A stretch of DNA of 64,000 bases. Origin: Orobanche coerulescens (taxonomy: Eukaryota; Streptophyta; Magnoliopsida; Lamiales; Orobanchaceae). Under the pieces are notes generated by a model. It searched no databases. It was not told the DNA's origin and saw only the letters and a list, made by a program, of their open reading frames with translations. Below are positions 11,111 to 24,899 of this stretch, one piece after another. Numbering within the stretch: position 1 is the stretch's first letter; every line of letters starts with the position of its first letter. The translations under genes and the position numbers were made by a program. The DNA lies in the NCBI GenBank assembly GCA_033398695.1, contig CM065804.1, forward strand, positions 14,369,001 to 14,433,000, in the 5' to 3' direction.

Positions 11111-14100
11111 ATCATCATCAAACCCAACCTTTCGTTAGATATGCCCTCGAATGCCACTCAGAGGATGAGAGAGTGAGAGCATTATATTGTAATTATGAAC
11201 ATAAATTGAATAAGATATTTATTATTGTTATATTATTGTATATCATTGGCATCGTGATTTGGTATATAGAATAATAGTCCTTGCGTTTGAGAGCAAATAT
11301 TCCACTCCTTTGAAGATATGGAGATAGGCACCGCAAGTGTTTAGGGCCCGAATGCTTAACCGGTTCAAGAATCGATAAAACTTAACCGGCATTAAGTTTA
11401 GACAAGACTCGTATAACGTATACTTTGATATAGAGAGTGCATGTAATCACTAAGGGTTAGTGGACGCACACATTATAGGTATACTAATGGGATTAGTGTA
11501 TTCGGACGCGACTCACCTCGATTCACTACATGGATTTCACTTCAGATAGTCAATCGAATCAAAAGTTGTAACAGTATACGTGAACCTTGACGGAGGATTT
11601 AGTAGGTGATATGCTTATGATATTAAGTTAGTCATTAGAGTAGTTCGATCCAATCACCGGTTGGTGGGGTCAACCTCAAGTGCAATTTAGTGGGCAAGTA
11701 GCAATCTCTACCGAATACCAATATAGGATTCTTTCTCCTCTAAGTGAGTAGATAATTGTCCTATGCGGTTAGTGGCAAATGAAATCATGTATTTGGCCAA
11801 ATCATTTAGAGCTAGTTGTATTAGATACACGAGATCTCTGATCTCGATTTATATTAACAAATGCACAGAGTTAAGTTACAACAGGTTTAACACTACTGTG
11901 ACCCTAATACTTGATCGGGACATATGATTGAAGAGTTTATACATATACGTATTCATAACATAAAGGTTTCGAATGATCTATATCATTCATTCTCGCCTAG
12001 GTTACAGCAGGCCACGGATCGGCTAGGTGGTGTTAACACTCATCGATCCTCTCAATGCTAACCGAGACGAACCTATAGAGTCGCGGCACATGAATTGACG
12101 CCGGATTATATTTAGTTTATTCTCTCTTGGTTAATATTCGACACGAGGTGTCTCATTTAATTTATTAGAAAAATTAAATTGGTCTAGTGAATTAAATAAA
12201 TTACTGGGTAAATAATTTATTCATATTATTTCTTAGATAATTTATATTTAATATAGTTAACTAATTGGATTAATTATTTACATTAATATTAAAACGTATC
12301 AAGTTTATCTATAAGACTAGATATACGAGGGTTCGCTTACGGACCGAAACGAACCAACTCTCAAATTATCTGTCATGGCTGTCCCTCCTTTCCACTTGGT
12401 GGTTGATGATTTTTTATAATTAATTTTGTCTTTGTTAAGACATAATAATATGAGGGATAGACATTAATTATACATGGTGTATAAATTAATAAAATTTTAT
12501 GGCATGTAATGCTGAGTGAGGTGTGTTGATGTTTATTATATAACATAGACTTCATCTTCCCCGTAACATGCAAAAGGGTCGTGAGTTTGCCCATTAATGC
12601 TCAGGAGGAGGATCTTGTAGATGGAGGATTAATTTCACGATGATCGGAAATATAGAATGAAAGTCTCTCATTTTTAAAGAATTCGGGAAGCAAGACGAAA
12701 TGAGAAGGGGGAGTGAAGTGATTTATGGTAGAGGGCCATTAGGAGAGTCGTTAGATCAAGGTGTAAAGAAGGGGTGTGACAAATGTATACTAAGTAATAG
12801 ATAAACGACGGCGAGGTGTTATGAGTATAGATGCATCTCGCCATCATGAGAAACATTGGAAAATAGGATTATGGAGAAGACATGCGTGGCGTAATGAGTC
12901 CTCGACACATCCCTATAAAGGAAGTTCAGAATTTATGGATTTTATTCATAAATAAAATCCATAAAAATTATTGGGGACATTATGTGATTAGTTAGTATAA
13001 CCGTGGAGTTATATAAGAATCGCATGGAGTCATTCCACTATGATATTAATCTTACCGGTCAAGGGACCTCCGATACAGTAGATGGAGTTTCGTCTCCCTA
13101 ACAAAAAAATTATAACCCTGACACCCCACTCCTGAGTAACCCAACGACCTACAAAATGAACCGCCCAAGCTTAATCACCTTGGAAAGGCTCAAGCTCGGT
13201 ACCTACTCATGGTCATACCCGACCTCAATAAACTCACCTTATACTGATCCAAGGAGCCTTAGCTTGACACCAAACTAACAAATGAGTTAGCTCGGATCAC
13301 CTCAAGCAAGTGAACAAAGGGAGAGCTTTACAGAGCTCGCTCAATCAGCCCGTAACTTTGCCCTTGAGGATTTCGCTTATTTGATTATTCATTGTAGGTA
13401 AGTTTATAAATTGGTTGATGCATAAGTTCGTATTTTAACTTAGGTAGAAATTAAGTAGGATTTAAGTATGTATATCACTAAATTGTAACAATTAATTACC
13501 ATATGGTTACTTTGGATGAGTGATAAAGGTTTGTTCATCCTATAGGATGTTTTATACAAGTGGAGCTCGAATCCCTTAACCTTTAGTTTTTCGGTCATAT
13601 TTATATATGTAAGATTTAGCTACCTATAAGGACAGCTTATGTAGTCAATTAATTCACCAAATTTCGATACCGCACATTCTTAAATTTTGGCAATTTGAAA
13701 TAACATTTTTCCATCTACTGCAGCTATGCGGCATAACCATATGCGCTTGATGAAATGGAGATCACCATATGTCGGTAATAAAAGTGAGGTTTACTGCCTC
13801 TGCTGCATGGCACAGTCGCTACAAGAATTTCGAATTGAATGCCAATTGCGTTTTCTTTTGAATACAACTAGCATTGGTCGGGGTAGGACACTCGGGATGA
13901 TCTCGCGAATTGAGGTCGCAAAATTGGTATCAAAATGTCGTTAACTCTACTTCTTCTCGCTTATTCCCGAACCTTGATCGCTAGGTAGAAACGCCTACTT
14001 TGATTCATTTGGTACGTGTTGCATTTGAGTTAATTATAGTTTTGGTTTTCTAACAAAAATCAAGTAGATTACTCTCTGGCCTCTCTTTATTGTCCAAGTT

Positions 14101-14215
14101 TCTTGTTCATGGAAGTACCTTAATGGCGAGCCCTTTTTATCTAATAAAAGCCATTACCCACCCACTCACCTTTTTCTCTCATTCTTCCTAACTTATTATA
14201 TGTTAAAAATTTGTA
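11111..14215. other. No recognisable gene
   Basis: Short frames only. 12120-12300 is strongly AT-rich. 11140-11300 (ATGCCCTCGAATGCCACT, then AT-rich sequence and CATTGGCATCGTGATTTGG) looks like a possible copia LTR start, but no partner copy is present. 13080-13380 is somewhat GC-rich without a long frame. I see no transposase, RT or RNA gene. Confidence 0.4.
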
Positions 14216-14985
<770 letters not shown>

Positions 14986-16239
14986 CACATATATTACACT
15001 GATATAGATGCACGATATTGCACAAATATCATCGCATGCTTAAAAATACAAAGCATTTCCCTACGTAAATTCAGATTTGGTAGTCGACCGACATTCAAAC
15101 AAACCGTGAGCAATAGTTCGGCTGCATTTCGAATCACCATTCAAGCGGAACGTAAAGCATAGGGCCGGTATCGCTTACGGCCCATACGAAATCCATGGGA
15201 TGGATGTTTGATTGTACCACCACATGAGTCACAACGCCATGTTTCCTACCCGTGGAGGAAAAAACATGCCGTGAAAAATTCAAATCCATGAAATGTTTGG
15301 AAGCGGTTATTGTTTGTCCAAGGTCTCAATTGTTCGCATGCTAGCCCTCTCCAAACGAATTGTTATATCATGGATCCGAGTGCATGATGCAAAGATGCCA
15401 ACATGGACCCGAATGTCATTTACTCATTTCAAATACACTACTCCACAAAATTAACCCCGAAACCCGCATGAGCGACAAGACACTTGACACACGCCGTATA
15501 CTTCCAAAACGGACATGACACGGATACCCACCCCATCTTCCCAAAAATGGATCTGGACACTAAGATTATTTGGAAATTAGGTATAATTAAAATATATTTT
15601 AACAGAACACCATATTGAAGACAACACAAAAGGGGATACTCTAGAGGGCCCTCTTTACCTTCTAAGATACGACAGCTTAACTGTCTGAGAAAGAGAAAGC
15701 GATGTAGCCGGAGGATCTATAAGCTCGGCAAAGAAGAGCTTGGTGGAAGAATCCCTGCATCCATGGGAGTCGTTGGCTTAGCCTCGAAGTTGCAAAGGGA
15801 ACCAGATTCTATCGTATAAACCGCATTACTACTCAAGGCGTATACAAGCTCGTAGTTGGTATGCCGCAAATTATAAATGGACAAGTGAGGAAACATCGAC
15901 AAGAAACAAATGCATGACACTAGAACAACTGTAAATAAAATGTATACATACATATTTCTTGTTGTAGAATTTTAATGCCTCTTCAAGAAGCTATGACACT
16001 TTGACGACGAAGGGCTTCCATGTCGCCGATTTCGGATATCTTGATCAGAGTTGAATATATAGTACGAAATTGTAAATAGGGCAAGATTAGTTTCTAAATA
16101 GAACTATACATCAAGATTCTTCTTACTCTTAACTCTTTTTTTGGTGTTGTTGGTCGGGGAGGGGTTGTTATCCCACACGGATTGTGCTAAATTTTGAAGA
16201 GTACCAAAAACCAAAAACAAAAAGCATACAAGCTATGGA
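14986..16239. other. No recognisable gene
   Basis: Only short frames. 15640-15950 has more even composition and could be a host gene fragment, but no frame stays open across it and I recognise no domain. Confidence 0.4.
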
Positions 16240-16410
16240 TAAGATTGTTGTTAAGGCGTCGCCAGCGACGCCTAGTCGCCACCTAGGCGCCCAGCGGTTT
16301 TCGGGACCGCCCGGCCCGGTGGTCTCGCCTTTTGGTGTCGCCGCGAGGTGCGCTAGACGTTGTTGAGGGGCGCCAGACGCCGCCTAGACATAATAGTCGA
16401 CGCCCGGGTC
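16240..16410. repeat. GC-rich block with GGCGNC/GCCTAGGCGCC words
   Basis: After TTGTTGTTAAGGCG comes a run of short inverted words (GGCGTCGCC, GCGACGCC, CCTAGGCGCC, GACGCCGCCTAG). This resembles the ends of the inverted-repeat element at 18125-18537 (GTTGTTAAAGGC plus AGGCGC words). It is probably one end of a related DNA transposon whose partner end was not found; a second weak block lies at 17125-17175. Confidence 0.45.
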
Positions 16411-17076
16411 GACAAACCGATGATTTGACCCACGTTAGCCTGCTTGTTTTTAAATAACAAAAGAAAATAATTTATTAACTTAACCCTAAGCGAAGTCGAC
16501 GCAAAAATCATATATCCACCGGCCCAAATAAGCTTCACCCAAGTCTCCAACTTATCATGTTTTAAAAATAATTCATATATTATATATTACTCCTCTAGAG
16601 GATGTATATTTGGTGTATTTTAGGTAATGACTGTGTAAGTAATGATGATAAATGTGTAGTGGAGATTAAAAAGTAAAAAGTATTGATAGTGATCAGGCGT
16701 GGAGATTAAAAAGTAAAAAGTGGTTGTTTGATTTGATTGTGTAAAGGTAATGAATGTAAATTTTCTAAAGGTACATAAAAAAGGGGTAAATATAAATCTT
16801 TGAGCAAGACTTGATGGAGTATATATAGGATCGACTATGGTGGAAACACTCTTAATGGTGAAATCTAGAAACCAATTGTATTATTAAGTAATTTCATCAG
16901 ATATTTGTTATTATTTGTTGCATCAAGTCGGGTCGCTAGTATATGCAACAAATAATGCAATGAAAAATACATAAATGCATATAATTCGCTATCTACAAAT
17001 TGCTAGATCACTAATATCAATGGCCTACAAAAGTTTCTAGATTTCACAAGGTAATTAGTTTTCATATGATCTATTT

Positions 17077-17124
<48 letters not shown>

Positions 17125-17399
17125 CGATCGTCTGATGTCGCCTAGTGGTCCAGCGGTCTGATGGCGCCGCGACTTGACAGCCACCGTGACAACCATGATG
17201 GTTAGGCAAAGAATCTTAAAAGAAACATAACGGAGCAGGGAAAAAATAAACCAAGTGCGTTTATCACGTAAAAATAACAAAAAAACATTATCAACTCCAT
17301 GTGAACTACAAACTCTAGTATGAAGGGCTTCAAGTACCAACCACATTGGCATCTCAAGACCCCTTATCAACTTCACTACTATTACTGATGGGCAACCTA
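16411..17399. other. AT-rich spacer, second copy of dispersed repeat at 16828-17118
   Basis: 16640-16725 contains GGAGATTAAAAAGTAAAAAG twice. 16828-17118 is the second copy of the 14262-14462 repeat and also ends in a TA run (17081-17121). No gene seen. Confidence 0.6.
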
Positions 17400-19180
17400 T
17401 ATTTATTAAGGCGATAAATTGTTTAGGGGAAAGAAAAGATAGCCAATTTTATTGTTAATCAAGTTGAATCGAGTTTTGCAAGAGATCGAAGTGAAAAGCT
17501 AGTGCAAGTCATCACCGACAACGCTAACAATTTCAAGGCCAGAGAAAATAATTGAATCGAATTTCACTCAACCTTGCTTTGAAGAACATGTGCACCCAAA
17601 AAAACGAGCAATCAAGATACTTAATCCGCTTTAAATCGATAAAAAAGTTGGGGGATGTCATTCAAATTAAAAGATCATTATGAATCATCGATAAGACTCA
17701 CAACGCTTAATGAGTTTGTTCCATTCAGATTGTTATGGGTGGCGAAACAAGACTTGCTTTAATGATTGTGATGTTGAAAAGGATTAAGTTGACAAAAGGG
17801 GCCTCCAAACAATGGCGATGAGTGGGCTCTATGAAGAGGACAGCCAAGGAAAGCAAGGTTTGTGAAAGAGAAAGTAGTGAGTGATGATTGGTGGGATAAA
17901 GTCGATTTTGTTCTATCTTTTGCGGCAACAATATATGATATGCTCCGTCTGGCGATACTAATAAGCCTTGCCTCCACTTGGTGTATGGCATGTGGGCGGC
18001 AACAATTGAAGAAGTGAGGAAAGCCATTTTTAAACATGAAAGTTATGGAAAATAGACCTCTCCATTTTATGAAGTGGTGGAGATACACGTGTCACGATGG
18101 GATAAGAAAATGTTCCACGCCACCGCATAGTTGTTAAAGGCAAAAGGCGCAAGAAGCGATACAGCTCCCATCGCGTGAGGCGCAAGACGAGGTGCGCGCC
18201 CGAAAGAGGTAGGCGCATAAAAACTAAAAATAAATTAAATTAAATTGTAAAATTTATAGAAACATAATGACAAAAATATAACTATCCATAAAAACTTAAT
18301 AATTAACAAAATTAAAGTGAAAGAACAAGAAAACTAACTTTTAAAGTATTCTAAAAACAAAGAAAAAATAAAAAGAGTCATAATGCAAAGGCTCGCCCGA
18401 GGCGCACCGAGGCGCAGTAAAAGGCGCACCGAGGCGCTTCCAAGCGTGCCCGACTAAGGTCGTCACCTGGGCTTAAAAGGCAACTTGCCTTTTTTTCTAC
18501 GCGCCTTGCGCATGAGTCGCGCCTTTAACAACTATGCTTCATCAGAAAGGCAATAGACTTCTCTGCATTTTATGAAGTGGTGAGAGATACTCTTGTCATG
18601 GCGGGACAAGAATAACACCCCACTTCACTGCTTGGCACGTTCATCGATTCCTAAATATACAATAAAGAGTGGCTTCAAGGGTCCCCCATCTAGTTCCTCT
18701 CCAAGCGTATGAAAAATATCAAGTGGAAGAATGAAGTGCTTGAGATGAATTTCCCGATGTGGAGGAGCGTACTAGACTTTGTATATGAGATGAATTTCCC
18801 GATTTGGAGGAGCGTACTAGATTTGGTATATGATGGGTCCCCAAATTGGTGGCTTCTTTATGACTCTAGGCACCTATGCTTCAAAAGATTTGCATCAAGG
18901 ATTCTTGTGAAACTTTCATCCTCATCTTGTTCAAGAGAGATCGAGCACTTACTCATTTTTTGTAAATTCAGAGAGAAGAAATAGATCGACACCAAAACAA
19001 GGTGAGGACTTGGTGTCTGCTCATACTAATTATTGGTATATTGCGGGTGATTCTTTTGACAATCTTGAAGATGCTCTGCAGCTTCAAATGGCAACTCTCT
19101 CTTATAATGAGTCGGAGTTAGAATATGTGGTCTTTGAAGATGTAATGGATGAGTCAGTTAATGTTGGTTCGACTTAGTGG
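17400..19180 (+). pseudogene. hAT-superfamily transposase pseudogene (DUF659 and dimerisation parts)
   Basis: Forward-strand remnants of a plant hAT-like transposase. At about 17490-17530 ITDNANNFKAR matches the DUF659 VVTDNA motif. Further on, LTTLNEFVPFRLLW (about 17697-17738) and SDDWWDKVDF (about 17881-17910) fit the middle of the protein. At 18840-18990 WWLLYDSRHLCFKRFASRIL followed by SSSSCSREIEHL matches the C-terminal hAT dimerisation domain, where SSSxCER is usual. The family cuts and pastes DNA in the nucleus. Stops and shifts are frequent, and the gene is interrupted by the inverted-repeat element 18125-18537. The N-terminal zinc finger was not found. Confidence 0.7.
18125..18537. 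mobile_element. Small inverted-repeat element inside the hAT pseudogene
   Basis: Perfect 17-bp terminal inverted repeats: GCATAGTTGTTAAAGGC at 18125-18141 and its complement at 18521-18537. Both subterminal parts are rich in AGGCGC words; the middle (18230-18370) is AT-rich and non-coding. About 413 bp long with no coding capacity. Flanks do not give a clean short duplication, but host sequence of about 78 bp (18048-18125) recurs imperfectly at 18547-18625. Confidence 0.65.
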
Positions 19181-19251
19181 TTTTGTTTCTTTTATTATTA
19201 TGTTGAACATTTTAAGTGGCGACATTAATTATGATTTAACTTTATGTATGT

Positions 19252-19878
19252 CAATGTTTTAAAATTTGCGACTCATATTCGAGGCGTTTTGTTTGTATGA
19301 GGCGAGGCTACGACTGAGGCGGAACGAGGCGTAAGCCACAACTTTTTTGACAAAAAAATTAATATAATAAACCAACATTTTCAACCATAATAGTAATAGT
19401 TCAACACAAACTAGAATAAAAACACCATGATAATCCCATAATTCATCCATCAAACAACTACATAAAAAAAACAAATTAATATGATATAACAATTAATAAT
19501 ATTAATTAATACAAGTTACAAGAAATTTACGATGTCCAAGACTTTGCAACTTAGAAAAAAGGTTTTTATTTATCTAGGTTTTTATTTCATTTAAATGTAA
19601 CATAATATAATATTACACATTCATATTATATTTAATTTTCTATTTCGTAGTTAAGTTGTTTACTTCTAGTTTAGTTGTTAACTTTTATGGGTTTGAAAAC
19701 AAATAGAAAGCCTAATTAAATAATATTAGGCAATCAAGGCGTAAGCTAATAAATTCCAATTAAATACAACCATCAAACTAAGTAGTTGCGATTAAAGCGA
19801 CTGAAAACCCTAAATTGTGAATGATTTTCCAACGGCTGCCCCTTCTGCAACATATAGTTACATCTCTTTCTTTCTCCC

Positions 19879-19928
<50 letters not shown>

Positions 19929-20187
19929 CATATCTAAAAATCAAATTGTTCTTCAATCATCTCAATGGAGGACTGGACAAAACTATCGTGTTCAAAATTT
20001 GTGAGAGATGTCTAACTCGCTCTGCCTCATAGAGTCGACTCGTAACCGAAAGTCGACTCGTGTGCCTCATACTCAAGACTCGTAAATTTCTATTTTTTCA
20101 CCGACTGCTCGATTCAAGACGCTTCTCTTATGCCCCGCCTCAACCCGCGAGCCGGCTCGTATGAGTCTCTCGCTTTCTAAAACATTG
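19252..20187. mobile_element. Non-autonomous hAT-like element
   Basis: The left end CAATGTTTTAAAATTTGCGA, then CTCATA, is mirrored by the right end TATGAGTCTCTCGC, TTTCTAAAACATTG, giving inverted repeats of about 26 bp with few mismatches. Flanking 8-mers ATGTATGT (19244-19251) and GTGTATGC (20188-20195) agree at six of eight sites, fitting a decayed 8-bp hAT duplication. Subterminal GAGGCG/CGCCTC words are present. Inside is a CT run (about 19887-19924) and no long frame. Confidence 0.6.
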
Positions 20188-20195
20188 GTGTATGC

Positions 20196-21600
20196 TTATC
20201 AATCTCTTTTACTTTTATATTAATACACATCTATAATATTTATTGGCATATATAATTTTATTTACAAAAAACATAACCTCCATGTTGTGTATCCTACATT
20301 TCGTAAAAAATGAACATGATGCTCAGATTACATCGTATAAAGATATCAGGTATCGCGTCCGTGCTTCATAGGGCACATGTAAGGGCATGGAGGAACACTT
20401 ATGGTACATTCTAAGCCCCATGGCCATCATGTATCATGCATAATGCGATGAATGCCTCTACCTACTAATGTTTGTCCAAGTTACCACTAAATGTCTTATA
20501 AAAATATAAGATACATATAACTAAAATCACCATAGTTTTCAATATATGCTTTTTCGCATGATTTTCTTTCAAAAGCAACCATTCAATCAAGAGTAAGGGC
20601 AAGGTATCATGTAAAGAGGAAGACATGAGCTACAAATTGTTTTTACTGCTTACATATACAAGATCATCACCACAAGCCAACTTAGCCTATAGACATTTGC
20701 CCACAAAGGAGGCATGCTCGCCCACAAAGAACAAATTTATGTAAGAAATGATTGTTTTGTAGGTCACGAAGAATAAGAAGGATAGATAACTTTAAGCAAA
20801 GGGATATTCGATGACCCAATCGAGGATAAGACCCATAATAATTGATATTTTTAGGTAATATTAGCAGAGACAAACAAACAAAATCACAATTAGATTACTC
20901 ATCGCCGTTAATGATTTTTGAGGTGCCTACAGATACACGACTAAGTATCTCATAAGTTCTCAAATGCTTTAAACTTTTAAATTTTTAACTCGGGTTCCTT
21001 TCATCTTAGGCATATTAATTAGTGCCACGGGTAACCATGAGCTTCAATCGCCTCAATGAAGAGTCTCGTGAGTATGTAATATCAGTCCAGGCTCATGGGA
21101 CTGGAGTGCCAACTTCCGATGCCTTTGGGAGGTTGGGTATAGTACAAGGTTATTCAAATGTCAAACATGACATCACAAGGATTCCCAGTCCCCACAAACA
21201 CAAGCGAAAAAAGGTTATCTAAGCATAGTCTAAATTCTACGAGACCTAATTCTCTTTCTTTAATCACTTATTGGAGTCCACACAATCAAACATAAACTGA
21301 TTACTATAAATAAAATTATATACACCCATAATTTGTGCACGTTTATCCATTCATTCAGACAGATTTTAACAAACAAATGGGATATGATCATATGATGGAG
21401 AAAGGAGGTAACCCAGGATACGTACTTGTCTTCTTCCTCCAGTATTTGGCGAGGAGACTCGATATCATCAGGACAATCCCATGAAAAGTTGTCGTGGTGG
21501 ATTTCGACTGACGGTTTTTCCAATTACATTGGGAGTAAAAAGAGTAAATGAGAATACAAAAATAAAAGCCAGAATAACATAAAAGGCTAAAAACTACAAA
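20196..21600. other. Unassigned, possibly genic
   Basis: A 66-codon forward frame (21022-21222) and an 87-codon reverse frame (21260-21523; EIHHDNFSWDCPDDIESP) have ordinary protein composition but no family I know. The reverse frame lies beside the possible exons at 21609-21988 and has a GT donor-like site (ACAAGTACGT), so it could be another exon, but reading phases do not join cleanly. Confidence 0.3.
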
Positions 21601-21608
21601 TAAAAATT

Positions 21609-21988
21609 TACCAGAGCTTCAAATTTTCGATGTTCTCAGTTGATTCCAGCGAACAAGAAGCAGTAGATGCTCTCTTCATCTTCTTCCTCTCCTTCTTCAT
21701 CTTCTGCTGTGAAATGTGAATACAAATATTCATGAGCCAATATCAAGACCAAATTAAAAACCCTAAATAAAAATCCAGCAAATAAAAAAAAAAACTAACG
21801 AATTTACTCTTTCAAATATGGACTCAATTGAGCAAATAAACCAGCTGAAAATATAAATAAATGAAGTTAATAAAGAGAGTAGAGATTTTTTTTATTCCCA
21901 CAGTAGAAGAAAGAAAACTGCCATTACCGTCTGTATTCCAATTTCCCTTTGCTAACCCTAATCGGCTTTCCAGATCCCGGATAAAATA
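21609..21988 (-). CDS. Three possible exons of an unknown host gene
   Basis: On the reverse strand three short blocks have canonical borders. Exon a is 21928-21988, after acceptor TTTACCTAG and before donor GTAATGG. Exon b is 21808-21844 (37 bp), after TATTTTCAG and before GTAAATT. Exon c is about 21609-21706, after TTCACAG. Two phases stay open through all three; one ends in a lysine-rich tail (KMKKERKKMKRA), the other in an acidic tail (EDEEGEEEDEE). I do not recognise the protein. The copia element at 22051-28865 lies directly upstream, so any 5' exons would have been moved at least 6.8 kb away or lost; none was seen at 28871-29300. Confidence 0.3.
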
Positions 21989-22050
21989 CTAGGTAAATGT
22001 TACGTAGTGTGTGATTAAAAAGGAAGAAAAAAGACATTTTAAAACCCATC

Positions 22051-22209
22051 TCATAGCTTAATAATACCTATCATACGCATAATACATTACGCTTCCTAGA
22101 TAGGATTTACTGGCTGCTTAGACAGATTTCACCCTATTCAAGTGATCTCAATGATGGAATAATACAACACTTTCCCTACTTTCTTGTCTCAAGTTATTTT
22201 CCTTCAACA
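22051..22209 (+). repeat. Left LTR of copia 2
   Basis: 159 bp, ends TTCAACA. It aligns with 28693-28865 through AATAATACCTATC, CTTCACCCTAT-like and GATCTCAATGATGGAATAAT words to TTATTTTCCTTCAACA. The first nine bases are diverged (TCATAGCTT against TGTTAAAGG). Confidence 0.85.
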
Positions 22210-22975
22210 CATTATCAAGCACGTGTTCAACCAACCACCGAGAAAATCCCGACCAAATTTCGAAAAAAAAAAGAAAAAAAAACGAAAAAATTCCGCGGCC
22301 AAAAACTCCTAGAAACAAAGGCTGCCGCCGTCACCTTTCTTCCCGAACCGCCGCGCCGTCACCTTTCTTCCCGAACCGCCGCGTCGCCATCATCTTCCCC
22401 ATTCGCACGCCTTATTTTATCTCTCGCAAACACCACAAGAAACCAAATTTTTAAGCGCTTGCGCTTTTGCCGCCGCACCTCCCCCATCATCATCGCCTTC
22501 ATCCTGCTCCTATCTCCTCCTCCTTATCCTGTCATTCTCTTCCTCCTCCTTCCTCGCTTTCTCTTTATCAGTCTCAATTGCTTCGATTGATTCACCACCA
22601 TCCAAGCGGCAAACCAGTCGATATATTTGCTAATCTCTAATTACTTTGCAAATTAACCATCATTCAATCTCAAGTTGGTGGTTCTAAAAAGAGATGATCA
22701 CAAAATTTTGCGGATTCTTGGATCCCAATGAAGACGAGGGCCCGAAGCAGAAGAGTCTCCTAAGACAAGTTTCAAGTATATTTTGATTTGCTTATCCCCG
22801 ACGATTCGACCGACGATTGATTCACGCTGCTATGACCTGACACACTAGAAACCAGATGTAGATCGACTCTCACAAGAAAGAGAAAGGGACCGAACGACAG
22901 GGGCAAGGATTGCAAGTTCACCCAAGAAAAATTGAAGGAGACTTTCCACACGGCGAACTAACGAGGAATATATTT
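22210..22975 (+). other. GC-rich leader insert of copia 2
   Basis: After the primer-site region comes a poly-A-rich stretch and then a 30-bp unit in two tandem copies (GCCGTCACCTTTCTTCCC, GAACCGCCGC) at about 22323-22385, followed by a CTCCTC/TCCTCC-rich stretch and a few short open pieces. The composition resembles a host gene 5' region, not a retroelement. It occupies the position that the ccmE piece has in copia 3. No protein recognised. Confidence 0.4.
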
Positions 22976-23859
22976 TCATCCAAACAAATTGACAGTATGC
23001 CCTAGAAATATTCGTGTCTTTCCTGTAAGGTACACAATCCGAATAACCCTACTATTTGCAACGTGCGCGATTTTACATGCTTTAATTATTTTAATTGCAT
23101 ATTTATATTTCATAAATTTATTTATGTTTAATTAAACCAATTAAAGCATGCTGCATTAATAACTTTAACTAAAAATCAAAGTGAGTCGCTTAAAGCAACT
23201 TGAATTAAATTAAATTCACGAGAATTAATATATATTGCGGCATAAGAGACCTAGTAGATCGTATATTATGTGTATAGATATATTTCTAGGATTATATGTC
23301 TATATCTATAAGTATACATATATTTGCATACATATATAGATATGGCATGCAAATTAGGCCTCATCATTGGTAGATTTTAGAGGATTTATTTTTACTGCCT
23401 ATATCAACTCGAACCATGATAAAGTAATTTCATTGGTAATCCTCAATAGCATCGAAAGTAATTTTGACCATATCTTGGTTCTGAAAAATAATGACGCTCC
23501 TATTATTGAAAATTTTATCATGAAAAGCACTCATGGTAAATCGTGAAAATCATTTTCCCTTTTCGTATTAAGATAGCCGATCCAACTCGTCCCGAATTTG
23601 ATATTTCGACTCAAAAGAGCTTGAATACCATAGATGGGTCTCCTACGTCGAGACCACATTTATCACTAAAGAATACAGAGGTACGCTCCTCAACACCACA
23701 GACTAAGTACCCTCTGATAAGATAAAAGTGAGTGTACTTATTTTGCTTAGGTGACACATCCAACCCAGCTTGAGATGGAAATATCTACAGTTGAAAATCC
23801 CTCAAAGAATCGTGGATGCCCTTAAGGGCCGATTTGGGAACATGTGTACTTTGCTCCCG

Positions 23860-24470
23860 TAATCGATCGTGCAAAGGAATGAAATCCGCTTGCTTGATTA
23901 TAAACGGATCAACGACTTCAACAAAGATATTCTCCGCCTCAAGGCACGCCTAAATTTCTGTGGGAAGGACATCACAGAAGACGACATGATCCATAAAGCT
24001 TTTTTCACCTTCCCTACTTCCGCTCATATACTAACGAACCAAGATATGCCGGAGTATGATAATAAACGCATCACTACCTTCAAGAAGCTAATCAACCTAT
24101 CGCAAGTAGCCGAGAGGCATAACGAAGTGTTAGTGAGCGAATGTCAGCCGATCGGGACAAAGAAAATTCCCAAGGCCAATTATGGCAAAGTGAAGGATGG
24201 AAACTACCCCAATGAATAGGGACTGACATGATAGGCTTCGTGGTCAAGAACGTGGGGTTCTTCCAATGTAATGCGAAGACTTGGTACTCCCGCCTACTAG
24301 CTAAGGGAACCAAATAGACATACCCATCATATCGCCTCTAAGGCTCGAGTTGGCAATGAACTGCTCTATCATTGTGGAGATGCCGCACATGGTACAAGAA
24401 CCGCCATGCAAACAAGCAAGTCGCATCTCACTACAAGAAATGTAGAGAGTCCAAAGAAAGGAGAACTCAC
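23860..24470 (+). pseudogene. Copia 2 gag remnant
   Basis: The forward frame 23869-24219 matches the copia gag pattern: DYKRINDFNKDILRLKARLN, then CGKDITEDDMIHKAFFTF, then TTFKKLINLSQVAERHNEVL. A decayed zinc knuckle follows at 24370-24400 (HCGDAAHGT, lacking the first Cys). Gag forms the virus-like particle. The frame is cut by a stop at 24220 and shifts afterwards. Confidence 0.75.
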
Positions 24471-24899
24471 AATATCGAGGAATATGATCTAGACAAGTCC
24501 CCCGATGTCAATTTTCACACTACCAATCGTCGAATCGAGTCATACGAGCCACGCCATAGATCGAATCTTAGTATTATGTTTACTTTCTCGCTTACATTTG
24601 GTATAGTTGCCTCAAGACGACCGTGTTGGTGTTTTCTTTTCAATAATGGCGTGATGCAATATTGTTTCACGAACAAGATATTATTATTGCTTACGTTATA
24701 TTCTTAGCTTTATTTCAAGTACCGAATATTGCTTGAATGCTTATGGTTCAAATTTCAATCTTTTCTAAGGAATGAATCGAGTAGAACTTGAATGTTCTTA
24801 GAATAAGGCTTCTATTCATCGAATAAGTCACCCGCCAAACCTCGGTAACTACGATGATCGGGTCCTCCCAACTCATCAAAGGGCGAGGTAATGCTCAAT

